Of a stretch of DNA of 64,000 nt, positions 9,202 through 18,546 are shown in pieces; position 1 is the first letter of the stretch; every line of letters begins with the position of its first letter. The stretch lies in contig NC_015510.1 in NCBI RefSeq assembly GCF_000212735.1, forward strand, positions 4,031,001 through 4,095,000. Reading direction: 5' to 3'. Source of the stretch: Haliscomenobacter hydrossis DSM 1100. GTDB taxonomy: Bacteria; Bacteroidota; Bacteroidia; Chitinophagales; Saprospiraceae. The notes beneath the pieces were generated by a model. The model did not search any database. It had not been told where the DNA came from and saw only the letters and a list, made by a program, of their open reading frames with translations. The position numbers were made by a program, and so were the translations under genes.

Positions 9202-9395
9202 TGTACTCCCCCTTAGGGTTTATCATTAGGACACAGAATATTTTCGTTTGATATTGAACGAATTACGTCGAATCAGAACCCCCGACCCCTAAAGGGGAGT
9301 ACATTTCTGGTAAGTAAAAACACTACCTTTTGCTCGAAAAAAGGGTAGAATATTGATCTAACCTACGATGTGCTCCCCTTTAGGGGTCGGGGGTT
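9202..9395. repeat. Three-copy inverted repeat with alternative pairing
   Basis: Three related segments lie in the 398-base gap before the WD40-caspase gene: 9202-9218, 9277-9303 and 9369-9395. The middle copy is the reverse complement of both outer copies (TGTACTCCCCCTTAGGG against CCCTAAAGGGGAGTACA, and a 27-bp pairing with the third). It can therefore pair with either one but not both at once. The G/C-rich core is CCCCGACCCCTAAAGGGG. A small stem (CTACC with GGGTAG near 9323-9348) sits between copies two and three. No gene is seen in the gap. Confidence 0.8.
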
Positions 9396-9569
9396 TGGGC
9401 GCTAAAACGTAGGGCGTTCAATGCACTCTTACACCCAAAACCTAGCCCCAACCAATAAATCTACTCCAATAGATACCCACATTTTTTAAAAAAAAAACAA
9501 TTTCCACCCCCACCCCTTCTCCCATATCCCATTTTTCCCTATATTTATTCCCATACCACAAACCCTGCT

Positions 9570-12380
9570 ATGCCCAGCAATACCGACGTTTTTTTGACCC
9601 TGAACACCCCCATGCATACGGCCAAAATCGGCCGCATCAGCGTAGACCAAGGTGGCCGCTATTTGCTGACCGCCAGCAATGACAAAACCGCCAAACTTTG
9701 GGATCTGGGCAGTGGCAACTTGCTGCGCACTCTGCGGCCGCCCATAAGGGCTGGCGATGAAGGAATGCTGTACGCTGCTGCGCTTTCGCCGGATGGCCGG
9801 GTGGCGGCGGTAGGGGGCTGGAGTAAAAATAATGATATTTACCTCTTCGATGTATCTAGTGGCGAGTTATTCCTGTGCCTTAGCGACTTACCCAATGTGA
9901 TCCTAGATCTGCAATTTTCCCCCGATGGCCACTACCTCGCTGTCGTACTGTGGGGGAGTAACGGTATCAAAATCTGGCGTTGTAGCGATTGGACTTTGCA
10001 CGTGGAAGACAAGAACTACGGTGGTGACGCTTACAAACTCGCCTTCGATGCCTGGGGGCAGCGCCTGGCCACGGTGTGCTACGATGGTCACTTGCGCCTG
10101 TACGATGCCACGGGTAAACTGCTGAAAAAAGTCAAAACCACAGGTGGAAGTAAACCCAATGCCCTCGCATTTTCACCAGATGCGCGGCTACTGGCCATTG
10201 GCTACAATGATAGTCCCAAGGTACAAGTACTGGATGCTCAAACCCTGCAAGTTTTGTATGCACCGGACATCAGTGGCGCGACTTCCATTGATCAACGCTT
10301 GATGTCAGTGACTTTCTCCGCCAACGGCCATTCCCTTGCAGCGGGTGGCTTTTATCGGTTATTCCAAAACGGACGTTGGCAGCAGCAAATCCGTGTTTGG
10401 ACGCAGGCGGGACGGGGCAATTACACCGATTATGCGGCGGCAGCAACTACCATTATGGACCTCCATGCACTGCCTAGTGGTACTTTTGTGTTTAGCGGGT
10501 ACCAACCCGAATGGGGCATTATCGATCCGGCAGCGGGACAGCGCCAGTTCCAACTGATGGCCGAAGCGTATGATTTTCGCTACGGCCCGGACAAATCTCA
10601 TTTTCGCCTGGGTGCCAATGGAGCAGCACTGGGCTTTACCCCGCTGAATCAATCCCCGCGACAATTTCAAATCCCTACCCGCAAAATGCATTTAGGCGCT
10701 TCCCATGATCCTGTCGCCCAAGCAGATGCCTTTGGGTTGCAACTCAGGGACTGGTATGATATGCCTCAACCCCAACTCAATGGACAAACGCTCAAGTTCC
10801 TCAAGCAATACGAAAAAAGCCAGAGCGTAGATATTGCCAGCGGAGGCCAGGGTTTTGTATTGGGAGCCGATTGGACGCTTTACTGTGCAGACGCCCAGGG
10901 GCAATTGCGCTGGCAGCAGCCCCTGCAAGCAGCAGCCTGGTGTGTCAAAATTGACGCATATAAGCAAGTAGTCGCTGCGGCCTGTGGCGATGGCTGCATC
11001 CGCTATTACCGCTTTCGAGATGGGCAGCCCTTGCTTACTATTTTCCTACATCCCGATGACCAGCGTTGGGTGCTCTGGACGCCCTCGGGGTATTACGATG
11101 CCTCGCCCGGTGCCGAAGAATTCCTGGGTTGGCACGTCAACCAGGGGCCGGATAAAGCAGCAGAGTATTACCCCCTCTCGCGTTTTCGGGATACCTATCA
11201 TCGTCCCGATGTGATTGACCTCATCTTGGAAACCCTGGATGAGGCCGAAGCGCTAAAGCAAGCCAACCAGGCCACCCAGCGCCAGCGCAGCACCCTGCCA
11301 ATCACCAGCCAGTTGCCGCCCAGTGTGCGCATCCACAGCCCACGCGATGGGGCCGAAACGGATCGTGAGCAGATCCTGCTGGAGTACAATGTCCATTCCC
11401 CCAATGGCGAAGCCATCACGGGCATTCGCATCGCGGTAGATGGGCGTCCGGTCAGTGTGGAGCGGAGCATCAAACCCGTAGGGGAACGGCTTACTTCCCA
11501 AGTACCCATTCCAGCGGGTGCATCTACCGTATCGGTCATCGCCGAAAACCGCCATGGGGCGGGGGTGGCGGCTACCGTGCAGGTATTGCGACGCAAAGTC
11601 GAGCCAATAGCCAGCACTGTGGATATTCGGCCCAAACTCTACGTGTTGGCTATCGGGGTCAGCGCCTACCAACACGCGGGGGTCAATCAACTGGCCTTTG
11701 CGGCCAAAGACGCCGAAGATTTTACGGCTTGTCTGCGCCGTCAGCAAAACCTGCTGTACCGCAGCGTGGAGGTCAAGTTGCTCACCGAAGCCGCAGCCGA
11801 CAAAGACAATATCCTCGATGGACTCGATTGGCTGGTGCAACAAACCGATAGCCGAGATGTGGCCATGCTCTACTTCGCTGGGCACGGCATCCAGGACAAT
11901 CAGGGCAATTTTTATTACCTGCCCGTCAATGCTGATCCGGGGGCACTACGGCGCAGCGCGCTCTCGCAAGGAGATGTACAAGCCACCATCCGCTCGGTAG
12001 CGGGTAAAATTGCGGTGTTTATGGATGCTTGCCATTCGGGCAGTTTGATGCATCCGCTCACCGCGCGGAGTTTGCCGCCCGACATCGCGGCGGTGGTCAA
12101 TGAACTTTGTGCCGCTGAAAACGGGGCGGTGGTTTTTTCCAGCGCCACCTCTCGCGAGTATGCGCTCGAAGACGCCCGCTGGCAAAACGGGGCCTTCACC
12201 AAAGCGCTGGTGGAAGGGCTGTCGGGCAAAGCCCAAACCAACGAACAAGGCAAAATCACGGTCAAATCCCTGGATGTATATGTATCGGAACGGGTGAAGG
12301 AACTGACCAGTGGAAAGCAACACCCGGCTACGGTGTATCCGCCGAATGTGCCGGATTTTCCGGTGGCGCTGCGGGGGTAG
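9570..12380 (+). CDS. WD40-repeat protein with C-terminal caspase-like peptidase
   Basis: A 936-residue protein. The N-terminal half has degenerate WD40 repeats (for example DKTAKLWDLGSG, FSPDGHYLAVV, IKIWRCSDW), consistent with a beta-propeller for protein binding. A central Ig-like segment lies near residues 570-690. The C-terminal 250 residues are a C14 caspase/metacaspase domain with the His of YFAGHGIQ and the Cys of FMDACHSGS, so the catalytic dyad is intact. There is no clear signal peptide. Bacterial orthocaspases of this layout are known, but their substrates are mostly unknown. The gene stands alone between two hairpin repeats. Confidence 0.9.
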   Translation: MPSNTDVFLTLNTPMHTAKIGRISVDQGGRYLLTASNDKTAKLWDLGSGNLLRTLRPPIRAGDEGMLYAAALSPDGRVAAVGGWSKNNDIYLFDVSSGELFLCLSDLPNVILDLQFSPDGHYLAVVLWGSNGIKIWRCSDWTLHVEDKNYGGDAYKLAFDAWGQRLATVCYDGHLRLYDATGKLLKKVKTTGGSKPNALAFSPDARLLAIGYNDSPKVQVLDAQTLQVLYAPDISGATSIDQRLMSVTFSANGHSLAAGGFYRLFQNGRWQQQIRVWTQAGRGNYTDYAAAATTIMDLHALPSGTFVFSGYQPEWGIIDPAAGQRQFQLMAEAYDFRYGPDKSHFRLGANGAALGFTPLNQSPRQFQIPTRKMHLGASHDPVAQADAFGLQLRDWYDMPQPQLNGQTLKFLKQYEKSQSVDIASGGQGFVLGADWTLYCADAQGQLRWQQPLQAAAWCVKIDAYKQVVAAACGDGCIRYYRFRDGQPLLTIFLHPDDQRWVLWTPSGYYDASPGAEEFLGWHVNQGPDKAAEYYPLSRFRDTYHRPDVIDLILETLDEAEALKQANQATQRQRSTLPITSQLPPSVRIHSPRDGAETDREQILLEYNVHSPNGEAITGIRIAVDGRPVSVERSIKPVGERLTSQVPIPAGASTVSVIAENRHGAGVAATVQVLRRKVEPIASTVDIRPKLYVLAIGVSAYQHAGVNQLAFAAKDAEDFTACLRRQQNLLYRSVEVKLLTEAAADKDNILDGLDWLVQQTDSRDVAMLYFAGHGIQDNQGNFYYLPVNADPGALRRSALSQGDVQATIRSVAGKIAVFMDACHSGSLMHPLTARSLPPDIAAVVNELCAAENGAVVFSSATSREYALEDARWQNGAFTKALVEGLSGKAQTNEQGKITVKSLDVYVSERVKELTSGKQHPATVYPPNVPDFPVALRG

Positions 12381-12390
12381 GGCAGGGAGA

Positions 12391-12641
12391 GAGCGACATC
12401 TTTTTTCACCGCGGAGTAACGGAGGACACGCGGAGTTTCGCGGAGTTTTAGTTGAAAAGAGTTTGCCACCTGCGGTGGCTGGAGTGTGTATGGCAGGGTA
12501 TCTTTTAACCGCAAAGCGCCAGCATTCGAAAATCCTCCACCAAGTCCGACCTCTTGTGACCTCTTTTCCACCGCAGGTGGTCTAAACTCTGCGAAACTCC
12601 GCGTGTACTCCCTTACTCTGCGGTAACAAAATATGTCGCTC
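12391..12641. repeat. Long inverted repeat, about 60-bp arms
   Basis: Arms at about 12391-12450 and 12581-12641 are imperfect reverse complements, beginning GAGCGACAT and ending ATGTCGCTC. They carry internal iterations of a CGGAG phrase. Inside them is a second pair, CCACCTGCGGTGG at about 12466-12478 with CCACCGCAGGTGG at about 12568-12580. The same palindromic core occurs in the element near 4.77 kb. The element fills most of the 437-base gap after the WD40-caspase gene. Short ORFs crossing it are not credible. Confidence 0.85.
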
Positions 12642-12817
12642 TTGTGCCTAGAGCACATTCAGCATTATCGAAATCGACCATCCTTTCCAAATTCATTCTG
12701 AAATAGCACTTTTGAGATAAAATACCCTTGAAATCATCGCTATGCTACTACAAGTCCTTTATATTTACAGGCATACGCTCTGATGCAAGCAGTCCACTAA
12801 CCATAAAACCACCACCT

Positions 12818-13951
12818 ATGTCCAATCTCTCTCGCCGCCAATGGCTCAGAACCGCCGGTCTGGCCTCCGGAGCCTTACCTTTAATGAGTGTTGCTGGAAA
12901 AGCCGCCTCTTTTGAAGGCTTTTTAGCATCGCTGAACCACCTGCCGCCCGGCATCATTGCCAAGCTTAATTCCAATGAAAACCCTTACGGGCCATCGGAA
13001 TTCGTGCGCAAAGCCATCACCAACGCCTTTGACAAAGCCTGCCGTTATCCCTTCGCTGATACGGGTGCGATAGTGGAAAAAGTCGCCGCCAAGGAAGGGG
13101 TCAGCCCCGACCAGGTCCTGCTCACCGTTGGTTCCACCGAAGGACTAAAAATCACCGCGCTGGCGTTGCGCCTGTTTGAAGGAGAAGTCATTGCCCCCGT
13201 ACCAACTTTCGATGCCCTCATGTTTTACACCGAAGCCATGGGTGGCTACGTCAACCGAGTTCCTGTGATGGACAATGCCGAGCTTTCCCTCGATCTCGAT
13301 GAGATGGAACGCCGTGTGACAGCCAATACCCGTCTGGTTTTCGTTTGCAACCCCAATAACCCTACCGGAAGCATCCTTCCCGCCGCGCGACTGAGGGATT
13401 TTTGTGAAACCGTTTCCAAACGTACCGTGGTGTTTAGTGATGAAGCCTACTTCGATTACATCACCGAGCCAGGCTATCCCAGCATGGTGGAACTGGTCAA
13501 GAAGAACGCCAATGTGATTGTATCCCGTACCTTTTCAAAAGTGTACGGTATGGCGGGCATGCGCATCGGCTATTTGATTGCACGCCCAGATCTCATTCGG
13601 CGCATCAAGGCAGTACAGGTAGATCAGCCCAATATGCTGGCCTTACATGCAGCCAATGCGGCGCTTGCGGATCAGGATTTTTACCGCTTTAGCCTCCAGA
13701 AGAACGCCGAAGGCAAAGCCTTGCTTTACCAAACCCTCGATTCCTTAAAGCTGCACTACGTGCGCAGTCACGCCAATTTTGTGTTTTTCAAAACGGGCAA
13801 AGACATTGGTGGCGTTATCCGCGACATGCGGGCACAGGGCATTGAGGTAGGGCGTCCGTTTTTGCCCTTGTCGGAGTGGTGTCGGGTGAGCACCGGAAAA
13901 ATGGAAGAATTGGAGGTGTTCAAAAAAGGATTGCTGAAGGTATTGGGGTAG
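12818..13951 (+). CDS. Histidinol-phosphate aminotransferase-like PLP enzyme with Tat signal
   Basis: A 377-residue fold-type I aminotransferase close to HisC. It has NSNENPYGPS near the N-terminus, NPNNPTG, the DEAYFDY segment, and the PLP lysine in SRTFSKVYGMAG. The N-terminus is a twin-arginine signal (SRRQWLRTAG followed by a hydrophobic stretch), so the enzyme is probably exported, unlike true HisC. The start at 12818 was chosen because it puts the SRR motif five residues in; a longer frame would put 30 residues before it. No his genes are adjacent. The substrate is unknown. Confidence 0.88.
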   Translation: MSNLSRRQWLRTAGLASGALPLMSVAGKAASFEGFLASLNHLPPGIIAKLNSNENPYGPSEFVRKAITNAFDKACRYPFADTGAIVEKVAAKEGVSPDQVLLTVGSTEGLKITALALRLFEGEVIAPVPTFDALMFYTEAMGGYVNRVPVMDNAELSLDLDEMERRVTANTRLVFVCNPNNPTGSILPAARLRDFCETVSKRTVVFSDEAYFDYITEPGYPSMVELVKKNANVIVSRTFSKVYGMAGMRIGYLIARPDLIRRIKAVQVDQPNMLALHAANAALADQDFYRFSLQKNAEGKALLYQTLDSLKLHYVRSHANFVFFKTGKDIGGVIRDMRAQGIEVGRPFLPLSEWCRVSTGKMEELEVFKKGLLKVLG

Positions 13952-13983
13952 CCAAGTAGGTACTTAAAAGTATAACCAAATGC

Positions 13984-14020
13984 AAAAAAAGCCCGGCAGT
14001 TTATTGTCTACTGCCGGGCT
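13984..14020 (-). terminator. Intrinsic terminator of the sulP-dabB operon
   Basis: A perfect 11-bp stem (13990-14000 with 14010-14020, AGCCCGGCAGT) has a 9-base loop. On the minus strand it is followed by a run of T residues (A-tract 13984-13990). It sits 10 bases after the dabB stop, as expected for the end of the operon. On the plus strand it lacks a T-run but could still slow polymerase leaving the aminotransferase gene. Confidence 0.9.
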
Positions 14021-14029
14021 ACCAATAGT

Positions 14030-15898
14030 TTAAGAAGATCTAAAAGCGATAGGATGATAAGCTTTTTTATGCTGGCCCAGAAAAACCCGGGTGTATATGC
14101 GTAGAATGGTCAATTCCAGAAACAAAAAATTCAAACCCAGCAATACCACCAGAACCAGTTGATTGGCCGAAACGTGGGTAAACATCAAATCGATGCCAAT
14201 AAAAGTTGGGGTGATGGGAAACCCCGAAATACCCAAACAAGACAACAGAAATACCAGGGCAATTTCCCGGTGTTCGTAACTGTGCCCGTGGTAGTGGTCT
14301 AAAGCAAGGTTCCCTTCTTTGGATTTGATCTTGTGTAGACAAATGTAGCCGACTATCGCCGCTACCAGCGCGCCACTCAAGTAAAAAGCCACTTCCAGTA
14401 GCTCAACGTCCTTGTTCCATAAAATCGAAAGTGCGATAAACGATTGGCTAAAAAATGCCGTCAGCCAGGCTTGCTGCGCATCTTTGCGCTCCGTGAACGC
14501 TTTCAGCACCATCAGCAAGGCCAAAAATGAAAAAACAATGGGTAGATAGCTGTACGCCTGAGCACTGATGCTTCCTTTGAATAGAATGCTTGCAATGCCT
14601 ACAACTTGTAGCAAAACCATCGGAGCAAAGCCCCAGCGCTGGCGCATGAAATTGGACTGACGGCCAATCCATTTGAAAGGACGCCACAAATAGCTGCTGA
14701 GCAAATAATCAAAATTCCATTCCTTGAGGCTTAAAATATAAGCACCTTGTTTAATTCTTTTGAAAAAGGAATCGGGTTCAACGGTATTGTCGGGCCTAAA
14801 GTTGAAAAACATATCGTGCACCAAATAGCTCAACACCGAAGGAGAAACCAAAAGCTGATAGGTTCTCAAAAAAGCATTCCCGGCAAAATGGAAAAGCGCC
14901 AATACGTGAAAACCGAGGGCGACTTCGATAAAAATCAAGCCGATTTGGGCGATGGAAGCATAGGCAATCTGGGTTTTAACGGTAGATTGAACCCGGGCGA
15001 TCAGGGTAGCAATGACGCTGCTGAATAAACCTATGGTGATGACTATTCCTTTGATGATCCATTCATTTTCCCAAAATGAGTACGTACGCAACAACAGAAA
15101 TACCCCGATGTGCACCGAAAGGGAGCCGTAAAAAATGGCACTTGAGGTAGTTGGACCTTCCATGGCCCGGGGCAGCCAGGTGGAAAAAGGCAATTGTGCC
15201 GATTTGATGGTGGCCGCAATCAAAATCATGACGGAAATAAACATGGCCTGGAAATAGTGTGCACGAAATACATACAGTACCTGTTCCGCCTGGTTCCATT
15301 CCATAAAAGTGATGTTTTTGTGCCACAGGTGATGGCTCATCCACATCGCCAGGATCAAACAAATGTCGCCGAGTCGATAAAAAGACAGGACTTTAAATCC
15401 ATTTTTTACGGGTAAATAGCGATCGCGGTAAAAGGCAATCAGCAAGAATGAGGTGATGCCCAGAATTTCCCAGCCGATAAAAAGTGTCTCAAAATTGCCA
15501 GAAAAAACGATGAGGTTATACCCCACAAAAAAGGCCAGCAGGGCGGTAAAAAAGCGTTTAAATCCCTCTTCCCGGTGCATGTAATACCGACTAAAAATGA
15601 CCACCAAAAACGTCAGCACCGCACCCATAAAGGCAAATAAGGCCGTGGTTTTGTCGAAATAAAAATCGATAAAAAACTCAAAATGGGGACTTTGGTACAA
15701 TACCATGTTTTTGACGTCCAGAGTTGGATAATGGTTCAGTATCCACCAGGTGATGAACACAATTGTTCCCAGTAGTTGTACCCCAACGCTGGCTATCGCA
15801 AGGCCCGAAAGGATGGATTCTTTTTTACGCGGCACGATCAAACTGATCAGAAAGGCCAGGATCGGAAGAACAATAAAAAATTGTAGTGTAGCTTCCAT
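14030..15898 (-). CDS. dabB: DabB-type membrane subunit (NuoL-like) of the inorganic carbon transporter
   Basis: A 622-residue integral membrane protein of the NuoL/MrpA proton-channel superfamily, with a dozen or more hydrophobic helices. The antiporter core is seen in GWEILGITSFLLIAFYRDR and in IKSAQLPFSTWLPRAMEGPT, which carries the conserved Lys and Pro. Its place 9 bases downstream of a DUF2309/DabA gene identifies it as DabB, the subunit thought to couple CO2 hydration by DabA to cation flux. It is the last gene of the operon and ends at an intrinsic terminator. Confidence 0.9.
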   Translation of the reverse strand: MEATLQFFIVLPILAFLISLIVPRKKESILSGLAIASVGVQLLGTIVFITWWILNHYPTLDVKNMVLYQSPHFEFFIDFYFDKTTALFAFMGAVLTFLVVIFSRYYMHREEGFKRFFTALLAFFVGYNLIVFSGNFETLFIGWEILGITSFLLIAFYRDRYLPVKNGFKVLSFYRLGDICLILAMWMSHHLWHKNITFMEWNQAEQVLYVFRAHYFQAMFISVMILIAATIKSAQLPFSTWLPRAMEGPTTSSAIFYGSLSVHIGVFLLLRTYSFWENEWIIKGIVITIGLFSSVIATLIARVQSTVKTQIAYASIAQIGLIFIEVALGFHVLALFHFAGNAFLRTYQLLVSPSVLSYLVHDMFFNFRPDNTVEPDSFFKRIKQGAYILSLKEWNFDYLLSSYLWRPFKWIGRQSNFMRQRWGFAPMVLLQVVGIASILFKGSISAQAYSYLPIVFSFLALLMVLKAFTERKDAQQAWLTAFFSQSFIALSILWNKDVELLEVAFYLSGALVAAIVGYICLHKIKSKEGNLALDHYHGHSYEHREIALVFLLSCLGISGFPITPTFIGIDLMFTHVSANQLVLVVLLGLNFLFLELTILRIYTRVFLGQHKKAYHPIAFRSS

Positions 15899-15907
15899 GG
15901 TAGAACA

Positions 15908-18523
15908 TCAGTTGAGCGTGAAAACGGGCAAATTTTCCTGGGTGGCATCGGCAATCTGGTTCGTTTCCATTTCATTCGCGGTCTCGATCAACGTGTGGAA
16001 ATCCTGGACTACTGCGGTATGTTGTGTTAAAAGGGGGTAGGGCGCAAATGCACCTGCTTTGAAATAGTAGAACTGATTGGTCTCAGGATTGACGGCTACC
16101 AAATGCACCCATTCGTTGATGAACCATTCGTACATTTCCGGCGAGGATTGAATGGTTTTTAACACCACCTCCGGGAAATGTTCAACGATGATCAACAAGC
16201 GCACCGGGTCGTGTACTTCGATCATTTGTACCGGAAGGCCGGGGCGCAAATCGCCGTCGCTGCTGTTGGCTACGCCAAAAAGCCCCATGACGTTGTGGGG
16301 CAATTTTGTTCCAGCCCCCAGTTTGTAATTGTCTACCCGGGAGAAATAGTACTCCAGGTTAATCCCGCCACAAACCGGACCAAGTGGTCGCATGATGCCG
16401 GGAAGCAATTTCCCTTCCCGATCGGTGCGGTAATCGTAGGAGTTCAAAAAGGCCCGGCGATCCAGGAACAAACCTTTGGTCAAATCGCGGCGCCCAACAA
16501 TGCAGAGGGTATTGGTTCCGTGACCCAGTTCTGGTCGGGGTTCAAACAAGGAAACCGAGCGGTCTTTGATGGCTTTGCGGATTTTGTCGATCCGCATTTT
16601 ACTGTTGATCGAAGCAAACCTCCGCGAGCGCTCTTTGGCGTTCAGGTCCAGCGCTTTTTCAAAAGCCGCCGCGTTTTTCCGGTGCAAACCGAAATTTTCA
16701 GCGGTAAGTAAACGGACATCGAAATAGCCCATTTCATCGGCAGCAGTATCGTGCATTCCTCCTACAAACTGTGTTTCCGCTGGAATATCGATGCCTTTCG
16801 CGTGCAATCGTGCTCTTACCTCGGGGTGATTGGCCATTGCGGCAAAAACCCGCGCGTTGACCGAGCCAGGCCGACCGCTGCACGCACCACAATCGTGCGC
16901 GCCGTGGTGAGGATTATTGGCACTACTCGACCCGTGGGCGATGATGTAGACGATGGGCGCAAAATTTTTGATCAAGCCCATGCCGCGCAATTGTCCTTCT
17001 ACCCGCGTGGTCATTTCCTCCACCGTAAACCCGATTTGTAGGCCATTTTCACGGTCCTCCGGGCTTTTGTTTTCAATGCTGAGTTCGGCATCATCATTCA
17101 TGTGCGCAAAAGCATTGGAAATGGCGGGGCTCATTTTGGGGCGGAAGAGGGTCAGGAAGGTTTGCACTGCCGCCCAAAAGCCCAGGGTCAGGGTGATGGC
17201 GAAACCGGGTAAAAGGGTATGCGTTTTGTTGCTGTACAACAGTACGTGTTTGCGGTGGGTGCTTGCCCCGGACTCCTTGATTAAGTAGGCTGGCGTCACT
17301 GGTGCGGGGCATAATTTTTCATAAAACTGCCCATTCTCCGGCTGGAAAAAAAACTCAACCCCAAAAAAGCCGGGCGCTCCCAGTGTTTCACAATGAGGAT
17401 CTATACTTTCGATGTGCCGCCGGAGGGAGCACTCGCGTTCATCAATACAGAAGACTGCTTGAAAGCTTTTGCCAGTAGGCGGTTGTTGAATTTTTTCTTT
17501 TCCCTGGGCGATCCCGGCCAGAACGCCATCATAATAATCCCACTCAAAAGCATCTTGCCAAAGCGAAAAAACTTCTTGCAATTCGGTGGATTCAACTTCG
17601 GCAAACAGGTTCTGAGGAGGCATACTTACGCGCGTACAGAGGGGTTGCCATCCCTTACCTAACTGCGCTTCCAGGGCATCAATTTCCAACAGCAATTCAA
17701 AAATGATCAGCTCACGTAGGGATATCTTTCGGTTGTCGAGTAGGGCCTCGGGTTTATCCTCAATGGCAGATACAATCCCTGACCAGCCTTGGTGGCTGAA
17801 TTGCTGGTCAAAAAGATATTGTTCGTAGTAACGCTGGTCACCTACCACTTTGTGCAATAAGTCGCTGATGTCCAGATTGTCTTGAAGTAGGAAATTGCGG
17901 GCTGTTTGGGTCTTGAAAAAACTCGTAAACCCATTGCGCTCCAATTTCTGCAATGCAGGTAAAAAACCGGCTGCACTGCCCGGAAATTTCCAGAGGGAAA
18001 TGCCCTGATCCAGATAACTACACAGCACCCGGAACAATAAGGGTTGCACCAATGTGTCCAAGTCAAGGTGAAATTGGCTTTTCCAATGTGCTCTCAAGCG
18101 GTTGATCCGGGGTATCGTGGATGTGTCGTAAGGGGCAGCAATCAATTTTTCCTTCCATTGCGCTACTTGGGTGGCCCCTTTTTTGTCTTCGATTATTCGA
18201 TCGAGGACATCCTCCCGGATGCGCCCGTTTTTGTACAATTGCCGGAATTCCTGCAACTGCAGCGTAACCTGGTAACCAAAAATTTTTGCAGCTTTAAAAA
18301 TGGCCGCGTAAAATTTCAGGTGTTGATAGGCATGCAAGGAATTGTGGTGAATGAAGTCTTTGAGGGCGGATTGAGCCGGCAAATGGTGTTTGATTTCGTG
18401 CAAAACCTGAGCTTCATCAAATGGGGGATGGATTTTACCATCCAGATGATCTTGAGTATTGACCCATTCAACGAGCACCGGATCTTTTACAGCGAATTCA
18501 ACACCAACTTGCGACTTGATCAT
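15908..18523 (-). CDS. dabA: DabA, DUF2309 inorganic-carbon-accumulating subunit
   Basis: An 871-residue protein of the DUF2309 family. In characterised DabA the zinc site resembles beta-carbonic anhydrase. The matching residues here are C-x-D in VFCIDERECS, and the His in IIAHGSSSAN with the Cys in HDCGACSG. With DabB it forms a membrane-peripheral complex that hydrates CO2 unidirectionally and accumulates bicarbonate. Its length is in the family range. The gene lies between beta-carbonic anhydrase (23 bases upstream) and dabB (9 bases downstream). Confidence 0.93.
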   Translation of the reverse strand: MIKSQVGVEFAVKDPVLVEWVNTQDHLDGKIHPPFDEAQVLHEIKHHLPAQSALKDFIHHNSLHAYQHLKFYAAIFKAAKIFGYQVTLQLQEFRQLYKNGRIREDVLDRIIEDKKGATQVAQWKEKLIAAPYDTSTIPRINRLRAHWKSQFHLDLDTLVQPLLFRVLCSYLDQGISLWKFPGSAAGFLPALQKLERNGFTSFFKTQTARNFLLQDNLDISDLLHKVVGDQRYYEQYLFDQQFSHQGWSGIVSAIEDKPEALLDNRKISLRELIIFELLLEIDALEAQLGKGWQPLCTRVSMPPQNLFAEVESTELQEVFSLWQDAFEWDYYDGVLAGIAQGKEKIQQPPTGKSFQAVFCIDERECSLRRHIESIDPHCETLGAPGFFGVEFFFQPENGQFYEKLCPAPVTPAYLIKESGASTHRKHVLLYSNKTHTLLPGFAITLTLGFWAAVQTFLTLFRPKMSPAISNAFAHMNDDAELSIENKSPEDRENGLQIGFTVEEMTTRVEGQLRGMGLIKNFAPIVYIIAHGSSSANNPHHGAHDCGACSGRPGSVNARVFAAMANHPEVRARLHAKGIDIPAETQFVGGMHDTAADEMGYFDVRLLTAENFGLHRKNAAAFEKALDLNAKERSRRFASINSKMRIDKIRKAIKDRSVSLFEPRPELGHGTNTLCIVGRRDLTKGLFLDRRAFLNSYDYRTDREGKLLPGIMRPLGPVCGGINLEYYFSRVDNYKLGAGTKLPHNVMGLFGVANSSDGDLRPGLPVQMIEVHDPVRLLIIVEHFPEVVLKTIQSSPEMYEWFINEWVHLVAVNPETNQFYYFKAGAFAPYPLLTQHTAVVQDFHTLIETANEMETNQIADATQENLPVFTLN

Positions 18524-18546
18524 CCTATTTGGTTTTGCACTCAGGC

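Noticed and set aside
11198-11885. Minus-strand open frames of 145 and 210 codons
   Set aside because: They are antisense to the WD40-caspase gene, whose catalytic motifs are intact in the plus frame.
16178-16711. Plus-strand open frame of 177 codons
   Set aside because: It is antisense to dabA; no domain, while dabA is continuous with zinc motifs.
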